In this document: positions 56,182 to 64,000 of the stretch, piece after piece
Position numbering within the stretch: position 1 is the stretch's first letter
Layout of the letters: every line of letters starts with the position of its first letter
DNA from: Arachidicoccus terrestris
Lineage (GTDB): Bacteria; Bacteroidota; Bacteroidia; Chitinophagales; Chitinophagaceae
Assembly (NCBI RefSeq): GCF_020042345.1
Contig: NZ_CP083387.1
Coordinates: 2,852,001 to 2,916,000 of the forward strand
Length of the DNA: 64,000 nt
Reading direction: 5' to 3'
Notes under the pieces: generated by a model
Told to the model about the DNA's origin: nothing
Seen by the model: the letters and a program-made list of their open reading frames with translations, nothing else
Database searches by the model: none
Translations under genes and position numbers: made by a program

Positions 56182-57273
56182 TTATTCTTCTGTTACGCGT
56201 TCATCTTCCAGGTTGGCAAGTACCCTGCTGCTTCTTTTCTGCATCGGATTGGCGTGGTTTTCGTCAAAAATCTTTCTTTCCCTGATCAGGTCAACGCAAC
56301 TATATAAGGCTGTCAGGAAGGATTCATGTTTGGCGATACCTTTTCCTGCGATGTCAAAAGCGGTTCCATGGTCAGGACTGGTGCGTACAACGGGCAGGCC
56401 GGCGGTGAAGTTTACGCCTTCACCGCCGGCCAGTGATTTAAAAGGAATCAGACCCTGGTCATGGTACATGGCTAATACTGCGTCAAACTGCTGGTAGGAG
56501 CCCCGGGCAAAAAATGCGTCGGCACTGTATGGGCCAAAGGCAAGTATGCCTTTTTGTTTGGCTTCTTTTATGGTAGGTAGGATAATCTTCTCTTCCTCAT
56601 TTCCAATCAGACCTTCGTCACCTGCGTGGGGATTGAGCCCAAGTACGGCGATTTTTGGTTTGTTTATATTAAAATCCCGCTGTAGGCTACTGTGCATAAT
56701 GCGTAACTTGCTTAAGATGGCCTCGCTGGTAATATGTACAGCCACTTCCGATATGGGAATATGTTCCGTAACGACAGCCACCCGCATGTTTTCTGCGACC
56801 ATCATCATCACTACATCTGACGCTTCAAAACAATCCCTGAGATAAGGCGTATGCCCACTATAATGAAATTGATCGGACTGGATGGTCATTTTATGGATAG
56901 GCGCGGTAACCAGCCCCTGTATACGATCTGATTTAAGGTCGTTTACGGCTGCCTGAAGAGATAAAAAGGCATATTTGCCTGCTTCCGGTTCCAGCTGACC
57001 CGGATGAATAGCTACTTCATCTTCCCAGCAATTAATCAGGTTTGCCTGCTTGTAATTGAGTTTTCCGTCTTCCCGGATAATCGAAAACTGGAAATTATTA
57101 TCATGAATGGATTTACGATAGAAATTCAGACATTTACTATTGGCATAGATGATCGGCGTGCAGACATCTAATATCCTATTGTCACTCAGGGATTTAATAA
57201 TAATCTCTAAACCGATGCCATTGAGGTCACCGCAACTTAAGCCGATAACAGGTCTAAAAAGTTCCTGACTCAT
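56182..57273 (-). CDS. pdxA: 4-hydroxythreonine-4-phosphate dehydrogenase
   Basis: An NAD-dependent enzyme of DXP-dependent pyridoxal phosphate synthesis. The 363-residue protein has the family blocks GLSCGDLNGIGLEI, YSGHTPYL, LGLNPHAGDEGLIG (metal-binding His), AMYHDQGLIPFK (second His) and TSPDHGTAFDIAGKG (third His). It has its own promoter and leads the unit with the epimerase gene. Confidence 0.94.
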   Translation of the reverse strand: MSQELFRPVIGLSCGDLNGIGLEIIIKSLSDNRILDVCTPIIYANSKCLNFYRKSIHDNNFQFSIIREDGKLNYKQANLINCWEDEVAIHPGQLEPEAGKYAFLSLQAAVNDLKSDRIQGLVTAPIHKMTIQSDQFHYSGHTPYLRDCFEASDVVMMMVAENMRVAVVTEHIPISEVAVHITSEAILSKLRIMHSSLQRDFNINKPKIAVLGLNPHAGDEGLIGNEEEKIILPTIKEAKQKGILAFGPYSADAFFARGSYQQFDAVLAMYHDQGLIPFKSLAGGEGVNFTAGLPVVRTSPDHGTAFDIAGKGIAKHESFLTALYSCVDLIRERKIFDENHANPMQKRSSRVLANLEDERVTEE

Positions 57274-57580
57274 TCCATAATTGTTTTTGACAGTGTAAAT
57301 GTACCACTTTTCAGGAAGTTTTTGTCGTCAAATGTAACATTTGAGGGTCGTGGCGCGTTTAATTAACAGGAGTGGGGGTCTTAAAAGTTGTTAAAAACAA
57401 CAGGGGTTAAAATTTTCATGTGACCTTCACGTTATTAACTGATATGTAGGAGAAATAGCTGCAGCTGCTGAGAAGTAATAGATTCTGGATTGAGGCAACA
57501 GATCAAAATGCCTGCTTTGGACTTCTTATGATAGCAGATTGAAACTATGACTTATTGGGTAATACTAAAATGGAACTGTA
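57274..57580. other. Divergent intergenic region between pdxA and the GT2 gene
   Basis: 307 bases. It holds a perfect minus-strand -7 element for pdxA (57329-57336). No promoter for the GT2 gene could be recognised and no short gene is supported. Confidence 0.45.
57329..57336 (-). promoter_or_regulatory. -7 element TACATTTG of pdxA
   Basis: The minus strand reads TACATTTG, a perfect TAnnTTTG, 55 bases upstream of the pdxA ATG. Confidence 0.45.
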
Positions 57581-58792
57581 TTGAAACTAAGTGTCATTAT
57601 TGTCAATTATAATGTCAGGTATTTCCTGGCGCACTGTCTGGCTTCTGTATCTCATGCAATACAGGGAATGGAAGCAGAAGTAATCGTCGTGGACAACTGT
57701 TCGTGTGACGGAAGCCTGGATTATCTGAAAGAAAAATTTCCCGAAGTTCATTTTATTGCCAACACAGAAAATACCGGATTTGCCAGAGCCAACAATCTCG
57801 CCCTGGGCCAGGCAAAAGGAGATTTTGTCCTTTATCTTAATCCCGATACGCTGGTATCTGACAGCGCCATTCAAAGCTGCTTGTCTTTTTTTGAAAGTAA
57901 CGCCACAGTAGGTGCTTTAGGTGTTAAGATGGTAGATGGCAGTGGCCGGTTCCTTCCAGAGAGTAAAAGAGCCTTTCCCTCACCTTTGGTTTCTTTTTTT
58001 AAACTCTGTGGCCTTTCCAAGTTATTCCCCGGCTCCCGTTTGTTTGGAAAATATTCCTTAGGATATCTCAATGAGAACCTGATCCACGAGGTTGAGGTAT
58101 TGGCAGGAGCGTTTATGATGGCCCGCACACCACTGCTTAAGGACAGCCAGGGATTTGATGAAAGGTACTTTATGTATGGAGAAGATATTGACCTGAGTTA
58201 TTGCCTGCAGCAAACAGGCTATAAAAACTACTATTTAGGGAATGTCTCTATTATCCATTTTAAAGGAGAAAGTGCCCAAAAAGGAAGCGCGAATCATTTG
58301 AAAAACTTCTACAAAGCCATGATCCTTTTTGTTGATAAGTATTATAAAGGATGGTCGGGCGTTGTTTACCGGGGTTTTCTGAAAACAGCTATTGCCGGCA
58401 GATATCTTTTGAGTATAATCGCCTCCGGATGGCAACCGGGCAAAAACAAAAGAAACGCAGGCGTCGCGCCAGATCTGAGCAGTTATTCCAGTATTGAGCT
58501 GTTAGGCGATGCGGCTTCTGCGACGCAAGCCGGACAGATATGGGAAAAATACGCACCCGATACCTCTATTCATTATACACCTGCTAAAGGCGCGCTAATG
58601 GCCACTCCTCTTGAGAAAAATGGCAACCGGGCCTGGGTATTATGTATTGGCCCGCAATTTACCTATGATGCTGCCATACATTTTTTGCAGCGGCACGCAC
58701 CGGTACGCCATGTGTACTGGCATTACCTGAATTTTGACAGCCTGATCAGTTCCAGTGATAAAAAAGGGCTGGGCGAGGTGCTGGTAGGGTAA
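57581..58792 (+). CDS. GT2 family glycosyltransferase
   Basis: A 403-residue GT-A transferase, probably of surface polysaccharide or rhamnosyl-transfer type. The sugar-nucleotide fold is clear: LSVIIVNYNV at the start, VVDNCSCDGS, NTGFARANNLALGQAKGDFVLYLNPDT with the DxD-like NPDT, and FDERYFMYGEDIDLSYC for the acceptor side. After about residue 290 a further 110 residues follow that I cannot assign. The start is TTG at 57581: an ATG at 57570 is in another frame and stops after four codons, and MKLSVII is the usual beginning. Confidence 0.86.
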   Translation: MKLSVIIVNYNVRYFLAHCLASVSHAIQGMEAEVIVVDNCSCDGSLDYLKEKFPEVHFIANTENTGFARANNLALGQAKGDFVLYLNPDTLVSDSAIQSCLSFFESNATVGALGVKMVDGSGRFLPESKRAFPSPLVSFFKLCGLSKLFPGSRLFGKYSLGYLNENLIHEVEVLAGAFMMARTPLLKDSQGFDERYFMYGEDIDLSYCLQQTGYKNYYLGNVSIIHFKGESAQKGSANHLKNFYKAMILFVDKYYKGWSGVVYRGFLKTAIAGRYLLSIIASGWQPGKNKRNAGVAPDLSSYSSIELLGDAASATQAGQIWEKYAPDTSIHYTPAKGALMATPLEKNGNRAWVLCIGPQFTYDAAIHFLQRHAPVRHVYWHYLNFDSLISSSDKKGLGEVLVG

Positions 58793-58871
58793 AATAAGTA
58801 ATAAAGAACCTTTTGCCAAGTAGAAAATAAACAAACAAAGTGCCTGTAACACCAGGCTTTGTATAACTGCT

Positions 58872-59384
58872 TTATTCCCTTTGCTGTTCAAAATGTCGTT
58901 TTAACCTGGCCATACTACTGTCCATGGAAGGACCTAATATTTTTTCATTGAGTACAGCCCCGACCCTTTCCCATGGGTACCAATCCAGATGCTGGGTATA
59001 ATGCCATCTTAGCATCGTTCCGGGGGTGTTGGGGTCTTGCGACAGCCGCCAGCCACAGATCTGGTCATTGGATTTACTGCCGTGCCAGGTTGACTCAATA
59101 TAATAAGCGCTGTCATGGGTTATTGTGATCTTGCTGGAACCCACCTGAATGGAGGCGCCCGGGCCTATACTGCTGGTTGTTAATAGCTTGCCGGGATGTG
59201 TACTGTCAAAGAGCCAGTAATGCCAGTTGCTCAGATCATGAAGCATCGGATACACGCTGTCAATTGGCTGGTTGAAGGAAGCTGAACGGATCACCGTAAC
59301 CCTGGATGGGAACAACAACCCAATGCAGGTGACCAGTAAAAAGAGGCTGCCTATGCTGAATATGGCTAATTTTAGATATTTCAT
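58872..59384 (-). CDS. SRPBCC-fold (polyketide cyclase / START-like) protein
   Basis: A 170-residue protein with an N-terminal membrane segment (about 7-27) and a START-like ligand-pocket domain: FNQPIDSVYPMLHDLSNWHYW, a beta-rich middle and a long C-terminal helix (LNEKILGPSMDSSMARLKRHFE). Function unknown; the fold binds small hydrophobic molecules. It lies 17 bases downstream of the ABC-2 permease gene and is probably cotranscribed. Confidence 0.8.
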   Translation of the reverse strand: MKYLKLAIFSIGSLFLLVTCIGLLFPSRVTVIRSASFNQPIDSVYPMLHDLSNWHYWLFDSTHPGKLLTTSSIGPGASIQVGSSKITITHDSAYYIESTWHGSKSNDQICGWRLSQDPNTPGTMLRWHYTQHLDWYPWERVGAVLNEKILGPSMDSSMARLKRHFEQQRE

Positions 59385-59401
59385 GCAAATGCTTTAATTG
59401 A

Positions 59402-60511
59402 TTACTCCCATTTAAATACTTTGATGGCGATGGCATAAACGATTACTCCCCAGATAAGGAGGTTAGCGATATCCGGCCAGCAACTCAACAGACTTGCCCC
59501 TTCGAATGATATGTTACGCATCGCATTATTAAAATGAGTGAGTGGCAATATATTACAGAGCGGTTGTAACCATTTGGGGAAATTCTCAATCGGGAAAAAA
59601 GTGCCTGCCAACAAAAACTGAGGCAGGGTAAAGATGTTGGCGAAGGGAGGGATGGTACTCTCGGATTTGGAAAGCCCGCTGACGATAAAGCCGCAGCCCA
59701 TAAACACGATCAGCGAGATAAAGCTAAGTATCATTATTTCTATAAAAGTGATCCAGCCATGTACCAGCGTAAACTTAAAAAACACGACTCCTATAATGAT
59801 AATGACAATAGCTGCCAGTAACTGAAAGACGACCCGGCTTAGGGCTTCGCCCAAAATGATAAAAGTTCTGGAAATCGGCGTGGCAAAAAAGCGTTTGAGT
59901 ACCAGCTGCTGCCGCAGATTAAAGAATAAAAAAGCGACGCCGAAAATACCGGCACTGAGCAGAGAGAAGCCAAGCTGTCCGGGTAGAATAAAATCGATCG
60001 TGCGGTAAGTTCTGCCTGGTAATTTTTCAATATCATCACTCACATTTACCACCGCCTCAGCGTGTGGAAAATAAGTTTTGTTTAGGGCATCGGCTTCTGC
60101 ATTCAGATACGACTGTAATACTTCAACTGAAGCAGGATTGACTGCAGAAGACGTCGTGAGGTGAATGATATAAGCGGGGTTCTCTTTGCCGGTTCTCTGA
60201 ATATTGACGATGGCTGTGATCCGGCCTTTTTCCAGGTCTTCACTTAATAATTCGCCATGTTCATTTTTGATCCGGATGCCAGGTGCTGTCTTTAAAGCCC
60301 GGTAGACCTCACTGGTGGTGTCGGCCTGTGTATGAATAGCGATATTGATGCGGGGGCCGGAACCACTACCCAGAAAGGCAAATGCCAGAATAAAAACCAG
60401 GGGGAATCCAATACTGAAGATAACCGTAGAAGGAGAGCGCAGAGAGGACTTAAATGAGCCCCTTGCAATAGCCAGCATTGCTTTTACCTGACTGTATTTG
60501 TATTTAGACAT
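59402..60511 (-). CDS. ABC-2 type transporter permease
   Basis: A 369-residue permease with TM1 at about 27-46 (TVIFSIGFPLVFILAFAFLG), an extracytoplasmic loop of about 130 residues, then five helices (about 177-365) with the ABC-2 blocks PGQLGFSLLSAGIFGVAF, FFATPISRTFIILGEAL and LPLTHFNNAMRNI. It may export a lipid or drug. The matching ATPase gene is not adjacent. A perfect hairpin overlaps its promoter. Confidence 0.86.
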   Translation of the reverse strand: MSKYKYSQVKAMLAIARGSFKSSLRSPSTVIFSIGFPLVFILAFAFLGSGSGPRINIAIHTQADTTSEVYRALKTAPGIRIKNEHGELLSEDLEKGRITAIVNIQRTGKENPAYIIHLTTSSAVNPASVEVLQSYLNAEADALNKTYFPHAEAVVNVSDDIEKLPGRTYRTIDFILPGQLGFSLLSAGIFGVAFLFFNLRQQLVLKRFFATPISRTFIILGEALSRVVFQLLAAIVIIIIGVVFFKFTLVHGWITFIEIMILSFISLIVFMGCGFIVSGLSKSESTIPPFANIFTLPQFLLAGTFFPIENFPKWLQPLCNILPLTHFNNAMRNISFEGASLLSCWPDIANLLIWGVIVYAIAIKVFKWE

Positions 60512-60535
60512 AAATTCTTCCAGCTTTTTCTTATC

Positions 60536-60575
60536 CTTTGCCTGCGTTAGACGCGTTCGGCTGACGCAGGCAAAG
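60536..60575. repeat. Perfect 12-bp inverted repeat overlapping the permease promoter
   Basis: ctttgcctgcgt (60536-60547) and its exact complement acgcaggcaaag (60564-60575), 16 bases apart. The right arm overlaps the minus-strand -7 element at 60571-60578. No T-tract follows on either strand, so an operator or structured leader is more likely than a terminator. Confidence 0.65.
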
Positions 60576-60578
60576 GTA
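60571..60578 (-). promoter_or_regulatory. -7 element TACCTTTG of the ABC-2 permease unit
   Basis: The minus strand reads TACCTTTG, a perfect TAnnTTTG, 59 bases upstream of the ATG. Transcription would begin near 60565, in the hairpin's loop side. Confidence 0.45.
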
Positions 60579-60655
60579 ATAAGGATCGCTGTGAATTCCG
60601 GCCTAAAAATAAATAGGCGGCCCGGTGTGCGGCAAAGACATTTGTGAATGGTTGC

Positions 60656-62434
60656 TTATTCGATCGTTAATTCAAAGGGTAGTTTTGCCTGAGGCTGATT
60701 CATCATGGTTTTCAGCTCCCTTACCTGACCGATCAGGCTGGCCAGCTCCGGAGAAATACCACCGGCGGTTAACTTCATATTCATTTGCATATCAATATCT
60801 TCTTCCTGATTATCATCACTGCTCAGTAGTTGGCTCAGGATGGATTTTTTGACGGGGAAAGTACTGACACGGTATGATGTACTATGGATTTCTTTGGCTG
60901 CGTAGGCAATAGCGTCGTGTAAACCGCCAATGGAGTCTACGAGTCCGATCTTTTGCGCATGTATGCCCGTCCAGACGTGCCCCTGACCGATCGTGTCTAT
61001 ATAGGCGGTAGATTTGTTGCGCCCCTCAGCTACGCGACTGATGAACGTATGATAGATGCTGTCCACAGATGCCTGCATCCAGTTTCGTTCTACTTGCGTC
61101 AGCGGCCGGGCAATGGAGCCCAGATCGGCATGTTCACCGGTTTTAACAGCATCAAAAGTGATTCCCAGCTTGTTTTTGAAAAAAGTTTCTGCATTACCCA
61201 ACATAGAAAATACCCCGATGGATCCCGTAAGGGTAGTAGGCTCCGCAAAGATATAATCTGCCCCGCATGAGATGTAATACCCTCCCGAGGCGGCCATATT
61301 ACCCATGCTCACAATAACAGGCTTGTGTTTTCTTGTTAATTGAATCTCACGCCAGATCAAGTCACTGGCCAAGGCACTGCCGCCCGGTGAGTTGACCCGG
61401 ATCACCAAGGCTTTAATTGAACTATCTTTGCGGATATCCCGGATCATGCTGACATAGCGCTCTCCCTGGATGCCTTCGCCGTCGGGGCCGGTGACAATAT
61501 CACCCTGGGCATATAAAACAGCGATCCGGTCAATTCCTGAATAATCCTTATAATTTGCGGCTTTATTGTATTTATCCAGACTGATCAGATGGAGCTGATC
61601 GTCAACATTTATGTTGACCGCTTTCCGTAATGCTGCCTCTACCTGGTCTGCATAGAACAGACCGTCCACCATGTGATGATCCAATGCATCCCGGGCGGAC
61701 TGAATGGCACCCTGGTTTGCCAGGGCGTGTAAGCTGGCGGTGTCCAGCCCCCGGCTCTGTGCTACTCCGTCAAGAACCTGTCCATATATCTCACCCAGCC
61801 AGATGTTGGTCTGCAAGCGATTGGCATCACTCATATTGTCTCTGCGGAACGGTTCAGTGGCGCTTTTGAATTTACCGGCATAGAAGATCTCCGGGTGGAT
61901 ATCTAACTTGTCCAATAACCCTTTAAAATAAACCATTTGGGCGACCATTCCCATCCAATCCAGTCCTCCTATGGGGCTGACATACACTTTATCTGCGACA
62001 CTTGCAACATAATAGGCTGATTGAGACATTGTGGGGGCATATGCAATGACCTTCTTGCCGCTCTTTTTGAAATCCTGAATGGCCTGACGTAGTTCCTGGC
62101 TGGCTGCAAAACCATTGACGTTATAGGCACCCTTTATATAGATCGCTTTTATATGGTCGTCTTTACCCGCATACCGGATCATGCTGAGGATTTCGTATAA
62201 ATTCGGGGGAGAGGAGGTCAGTTTATTGGTATTCAGGCTAAGCGATATGCTGGGCTGCTCAAAATCTTTTACAGGTTTTGTGAGATCTACTACCAGAATG
62301 GATTTGTCCTCCAGGTGAACTTCAGATTTGCTGCTGGCCATAGACACGATACCCAGCAAAATAAAAAAGAATAAGACACTGCAGACCAGCATGGAGATAA
62401 AAACAGCCAGGAGTAACTTCAGAAATTTAACCAT
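60656..62434 (-). CDS. sppA: Signal peptide peptidase SppA, 67-kDa type
   Basis: A membrane-anchored serine protease that removes left-over signal peptides. The 592-residue protein has an N-terminal membrane helix (about 7-31) and two tandem ClpP-like S49 domains, as in E. coli SppA. The Lys190 of GKFKSATEPF is the general base and Ser383 of MAASGGYY the nucleophile; VNSPGGSALASDLIWREI is also family-typical. It has its own promoter (62544-62551, minus strand). Confidence 0.93.
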   Translation of the reverse strand: MVKFLKLLLAVFISMLVCSVLFFFILLGIVSMASSKSEVHLEDKSILVVDLTKPVKDFEQPSISLSLNTNKLTSSPPNLYEILSMIRYAGKDDHIKAIYIKGAYNVNGFAASQELRQAIQDFKKSGKKVIAYAPTMSQSAYYVASVADKVYVSPIGGLDWMGMVAQMVYFKGLLDKLDIHPEIFYAGKFKSATEPFRRDNMSDANRLQTNIWLGEIYGQVLDGVAQSRGLDTASLHALANQGAIQSARDALDHHMVDGLFYADQVEAALRKAVNINVDDQLHLISLDKYNKAANYKDYSGIDRIAVLYAQGDIVTGPDGEGIQGERYVSMIRDIRKDSSIKALVIRVNSPGGSALASDLIWREIQLTRKHKPVIVSMGNMAASGGYYISCGADYIFAEPTTLTGSIGVFSMLGNAETFFKNKLGITFDAVKTGEHADLGSIARPLTQVERNWMQASVDSIYHTFISRVAEGRNKSTAYIDTIGQGHVWTGIHAQKIGLVDSIGGLHDAIAYAAKEIHSTSYRVSTFPVKKSILSQLLSSDDNQEEDIDMQMNMKLTAGGISPELASLIGQVRELKTMMNQPQAKLPFELTIE

Positions 62435-62503
62435 ATACGCATTTTAAAGTAGACAAGCGATCGCCGTGCATAAGTTTTCAGGCGCCAGCTGCCGCAGGTC
62501 ATG

Positions 62504-62511
62504 TACTTTTG
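62504..62511 (+). promoter_or_regulatory. -7 element TACTTTTG of folK
   Basis: A perfect TAnnTTTG 82 bases upstream of the folK ATG. It lies beside the divergent sppA element. Confidence 0.45.
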
Positions 62512-62543
62512 TCTCTAATTTAAGGGTACACGATGTGTATAGC

Positions 62544-62551
62544 CAAAGTTA
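62544..62551 (-). promoter_or_regulatory. -7 element TAACTTTG of sppA
   Basis: The minus strand reads TAACTTTG, a perfect TAnnTTTG, 109 bases upstream of the sppA ATG. The divergent folK element lies 33 bases away inside its leader, so the two promoters face past each other. Confidence 0.45.
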
Positions 62552-62593
62552 GGCCATTCCACCGGGAATGATATCCATTGCAAAAAATAAATT

Positions 62594-63079
62594 ATGAATA
62601 AAGCATATTTGCTGATAGGCGGTAATTTGGGCCGGATAAAGGAAAATTTAGCAAAGGCAAGAGCGCAAATTGAAGATGAAATCGGATCCATTGAGGCAGC
62701 ATCCTCACTTTATCAGACCGCTGCCTGGGGATTGGAGAACCAACCCGATTTTCTTAACCAGGTATTGCTGATCTACACAGAAATGACTGCGGAGGAAATG
62801 CTTGGGAAAATGCTCAGGATTGAACAGCGGCTTGGACGAATCCGGGAGATAAAAAACGGCCCGAGAGTCATCGATATTGATCTGCTTTTTTTTAATGATC
62901 AAAGGATCGATCTACCTCACCTTAAAGTACCACACCCTTTACTCCACACCCGCAATTTTACCCTTTTTCCGCTATTTGAATTGGCGCCCGACCTACTGCA
63001 CCCGGTCCTGAATAAAACGGTTCGGGAACTTTTGGCACAAAGCCCCGATACCCTCCCGGTGCAAAAACTGCCGGCCTGA
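62594..63079 (+). CDS. folK: 2-amino-4-hydroxy-6-hydroxymethyldihydropteridine diphosphokinase
   Basis: It transfers pyrophosphate from ATP to the pterin in folate synthesis. The 161-residue HPPK has the N-terminal LIGGNLGRIKENL, the central FLNQVL ... MLRIEQRLGRIR and the signature GPRVIDIDLLFF, with the metal-binding Asp pair, followed by PHPLLHTRNFTLFPL. Single-gene unit opposite tatC. Confidence 0.95.
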   Translation: MNKAYLLIGGNLGRIKENLAKARAQIEDEIGSIEAASSLYQTAAWGLENQPDFLNQVLLIYTEMTAEEMLGKMLRIEQRLGRIREIKNGPRVIDIDLLFFNDQRIDLPHLKVPHPLLHTRNFTLFPLFELAPDLLHPVLNKTVRELLAQSPDTLPVQKLPA

Positions 63080-63103
63080 TTTTTAGCTGCTTCTTTAACC
63101 ATC

Positions 63104-63140
63104 AAGGCCCGGTAAACTTAGTGCTCAGTTCCCGGACCTT
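63104..63140. terminator. Imperfect hairpin between folK and tatC
   Basis: aaggcccgg (63104-63112) and ccggacctt (63132-63140) pair with one internal mismatch, in the gap between convergent genes. No strong T-tract follows, so it is only a possible terminator. Confidence 0.4.
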
Positions 63141-63166
63141 GTGTGTATTGTTAGGAAAAAATGTTT

Positions 63167-64000
63167 TTAACTCCAGAGCTCTTTGTCTTTTTCTGCCAGT
63201 TCTTTAGCGGCTTTTTTAGAGACAAATACTCCTATCTCATACAAGAGCATGAGCGGGATAAAGACCAGTGTCTGGCTGATCCAGTCCGGACTGGGGGTAA
63301 TAAAGGCCGCCAGAATCAGGATGATCACGATCGCGTAGCGACGTTTTTCTTTCAGGAATTTAGGTGTGATCAACCCCATCCGGGTAAAGACGTATGCCAT
63401 AACGGGTAACTCAAAGGCCAGGCCGCATCCTAAAACGATATTACAGAGGTTATTCAGGTAATCGTTGAGTGTTGGCCTTGTCGTCATCATCGGCAGGTCG
63501 CTGATCTGAAATCCGGCCAGGAAATTAAATGTGAAAGGCCCCAAAACAAAATAACCGAAGGCAGCGCCTAAAAAGAAGAAAAGAGAGACCCAGAAAATCG
63601 CGGAACCGGTATTTTTGAGTTCCCCTTCTTTAAGGGCGGGCTTGACAAAACGCCAGAATTCCCAGAAAATATAGGGGAAGGCGACAATAAAGCCGCCGAT
63701 AAATGCAATGGTAAAGGTGCCAAGAAACTGGCCGCCAAACGTTGTGGACTGCATGTCAACCACGACCGGGTCCATACAAAGACTCTTGACATGAATCAGG
63801 TCTGCCAGTTTACAGAAAGCCCTGTAGCTGATAAAATCAGGGTTGATCGGCCCTGCGATGATATTGGCAAAAAACCAGCCGTGGTAATAAAAGATAACGA
63901 CAGCCAGCACCAGAATAGCGATCAGCGAACGCAAAATATGCCACCTTAATTCCTCTAAATGGTCAATGAAGGCCATTTCAGCCTGAGAACCGCTTCTTCG
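63167..64000 (-). CDS. tatC: Sec-independent protein translocase subunit TatC, start possibly beyond the window
   Basis: TatC is the receptor core of the twin-arginine protein export system. The sequence has the N-terminal DHLEELRWHILRS, six membrane segments, and GAAFGYFVLGPFTFNF and LEFALPVMAYV-like helices typical of the family. An ATG at 63976 would give 269 residues, but the frame stays open for eight more codons (RRSGSQAE) to the window end, and homologues usually have a short charged tail here. I therefore treat the gene as possibly incomplete at its 5' end. Confidence 0.92.
   Translation of the reverse strand, partial: RRSGSQAEMAFIDHLEELRWHILRSLIAILVLAVVIFYYHGWFFANIIAGPINPDFISYRAFCKLADLIHVKSLCMDPVVVDMQSTTFGGQFLGTFTIAFIGGFIVAFPYIFWEFWRFVKPALKEGELKNTGSAIFWVSLFFFLGAAFGYFVLGPFTFNFLAGFQISDLPMMTTRPTLNDYLNNLCNIVLGCGLAFELPVMAYVFTRMGLITPKFLKEKRRYAIVIILILAAFITPSPDWISQTLVFIPLMLLYEIGVFVSKKAAKELAEKDKELWS

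Noticed and set aside
58836-58861. Short hairpin behind the GT2 gene (caaag ... ctttg with a bulge)
   Set aside because: Stem is broken by a two-base bulge and lacks a T-tract; not strong enough to call.

Overview
The window is chromosomal DNA of a Bacteroidota bacterium, most likely of the Chitinophagaceae type. The evidence is two SusC/SusD pairs, a hybrid two-component regulator of the HTCS type, a C-terminal type IX secretion (Por) sorting tail, a Bacteroidota-style ccm locus, and many -7 elements of the form TAnnTTTG with no clear Shine-Dalgarno sequences. The genus cannot be told from the sequence. No rRNA, tRNA or CRISPR array was seen.

Layout. 1-2245 is a small mobile-element patch: an Rpn-family nuclease/transposase gene, possibly the first codons of a second, divergent Rpn gene at the left edge, and a decayed IS200/IS605 TnpB fragment. 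2246-5680 is a large secreted protein with BspA-type (DUF285) repeats, a beta-helix region and a type IX sorting tail. 6151-14595 is housekeeping: aminopeptidase P, PssA, PurC, a gamma carbonic anhydrase-like protein, RsgA, and the cytochrome c maturation genes ccmE and ccmF with a small membrane protein.

14839-41600 is a polysaccharide utilization locus (PUL) of about 27 kb, all on the + strand. It reads as four transcription units: GH27, triple-GH43 and HTCS; GH35 and a GH43-like protein; SusC, SusD, GH30 and GH2; and a second SusC/SusD pair. Each of the four starts is preceded by the same unusual element: two runs of 4-6 C spaced 21-22 bp apart, around a TTT-containing core. Three copies sit just upstream of a recognisable promoter. 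This is the most interesting signal in the window and is probably the operator of the locus HTCS. The enzyme set (alpha-galactosidase or beta-L-arabinopyranosidase type GH27, GH43 modules, GH35 and GH2 beta-galactosidase types, GH30) suggests a galactose- and arabinose-rich plant glycan such as type II arabinogalactan. The substrate is inferred, not shown.

41911-64000 returns to housekeeping and envelope genes: an orphan OppC-like permease, an old yellow enzyme homologue, an RluA-family pseudouridine synthase, an FKBP isomerase, a TlpA-like lipoprotein, an MBL-fold hydrolase, BirA, RsfS, FtsH, a LUD protein, LpxH, an unknown secreted protein, an MscS channel, an aldose epimerase-like protein, PdxA, a GT2 glycosyltransferase, an SRPBCC protein, an ABC-2 permease, SppA, FolK and TatC. 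The TatC start may lie beyond the right edge.
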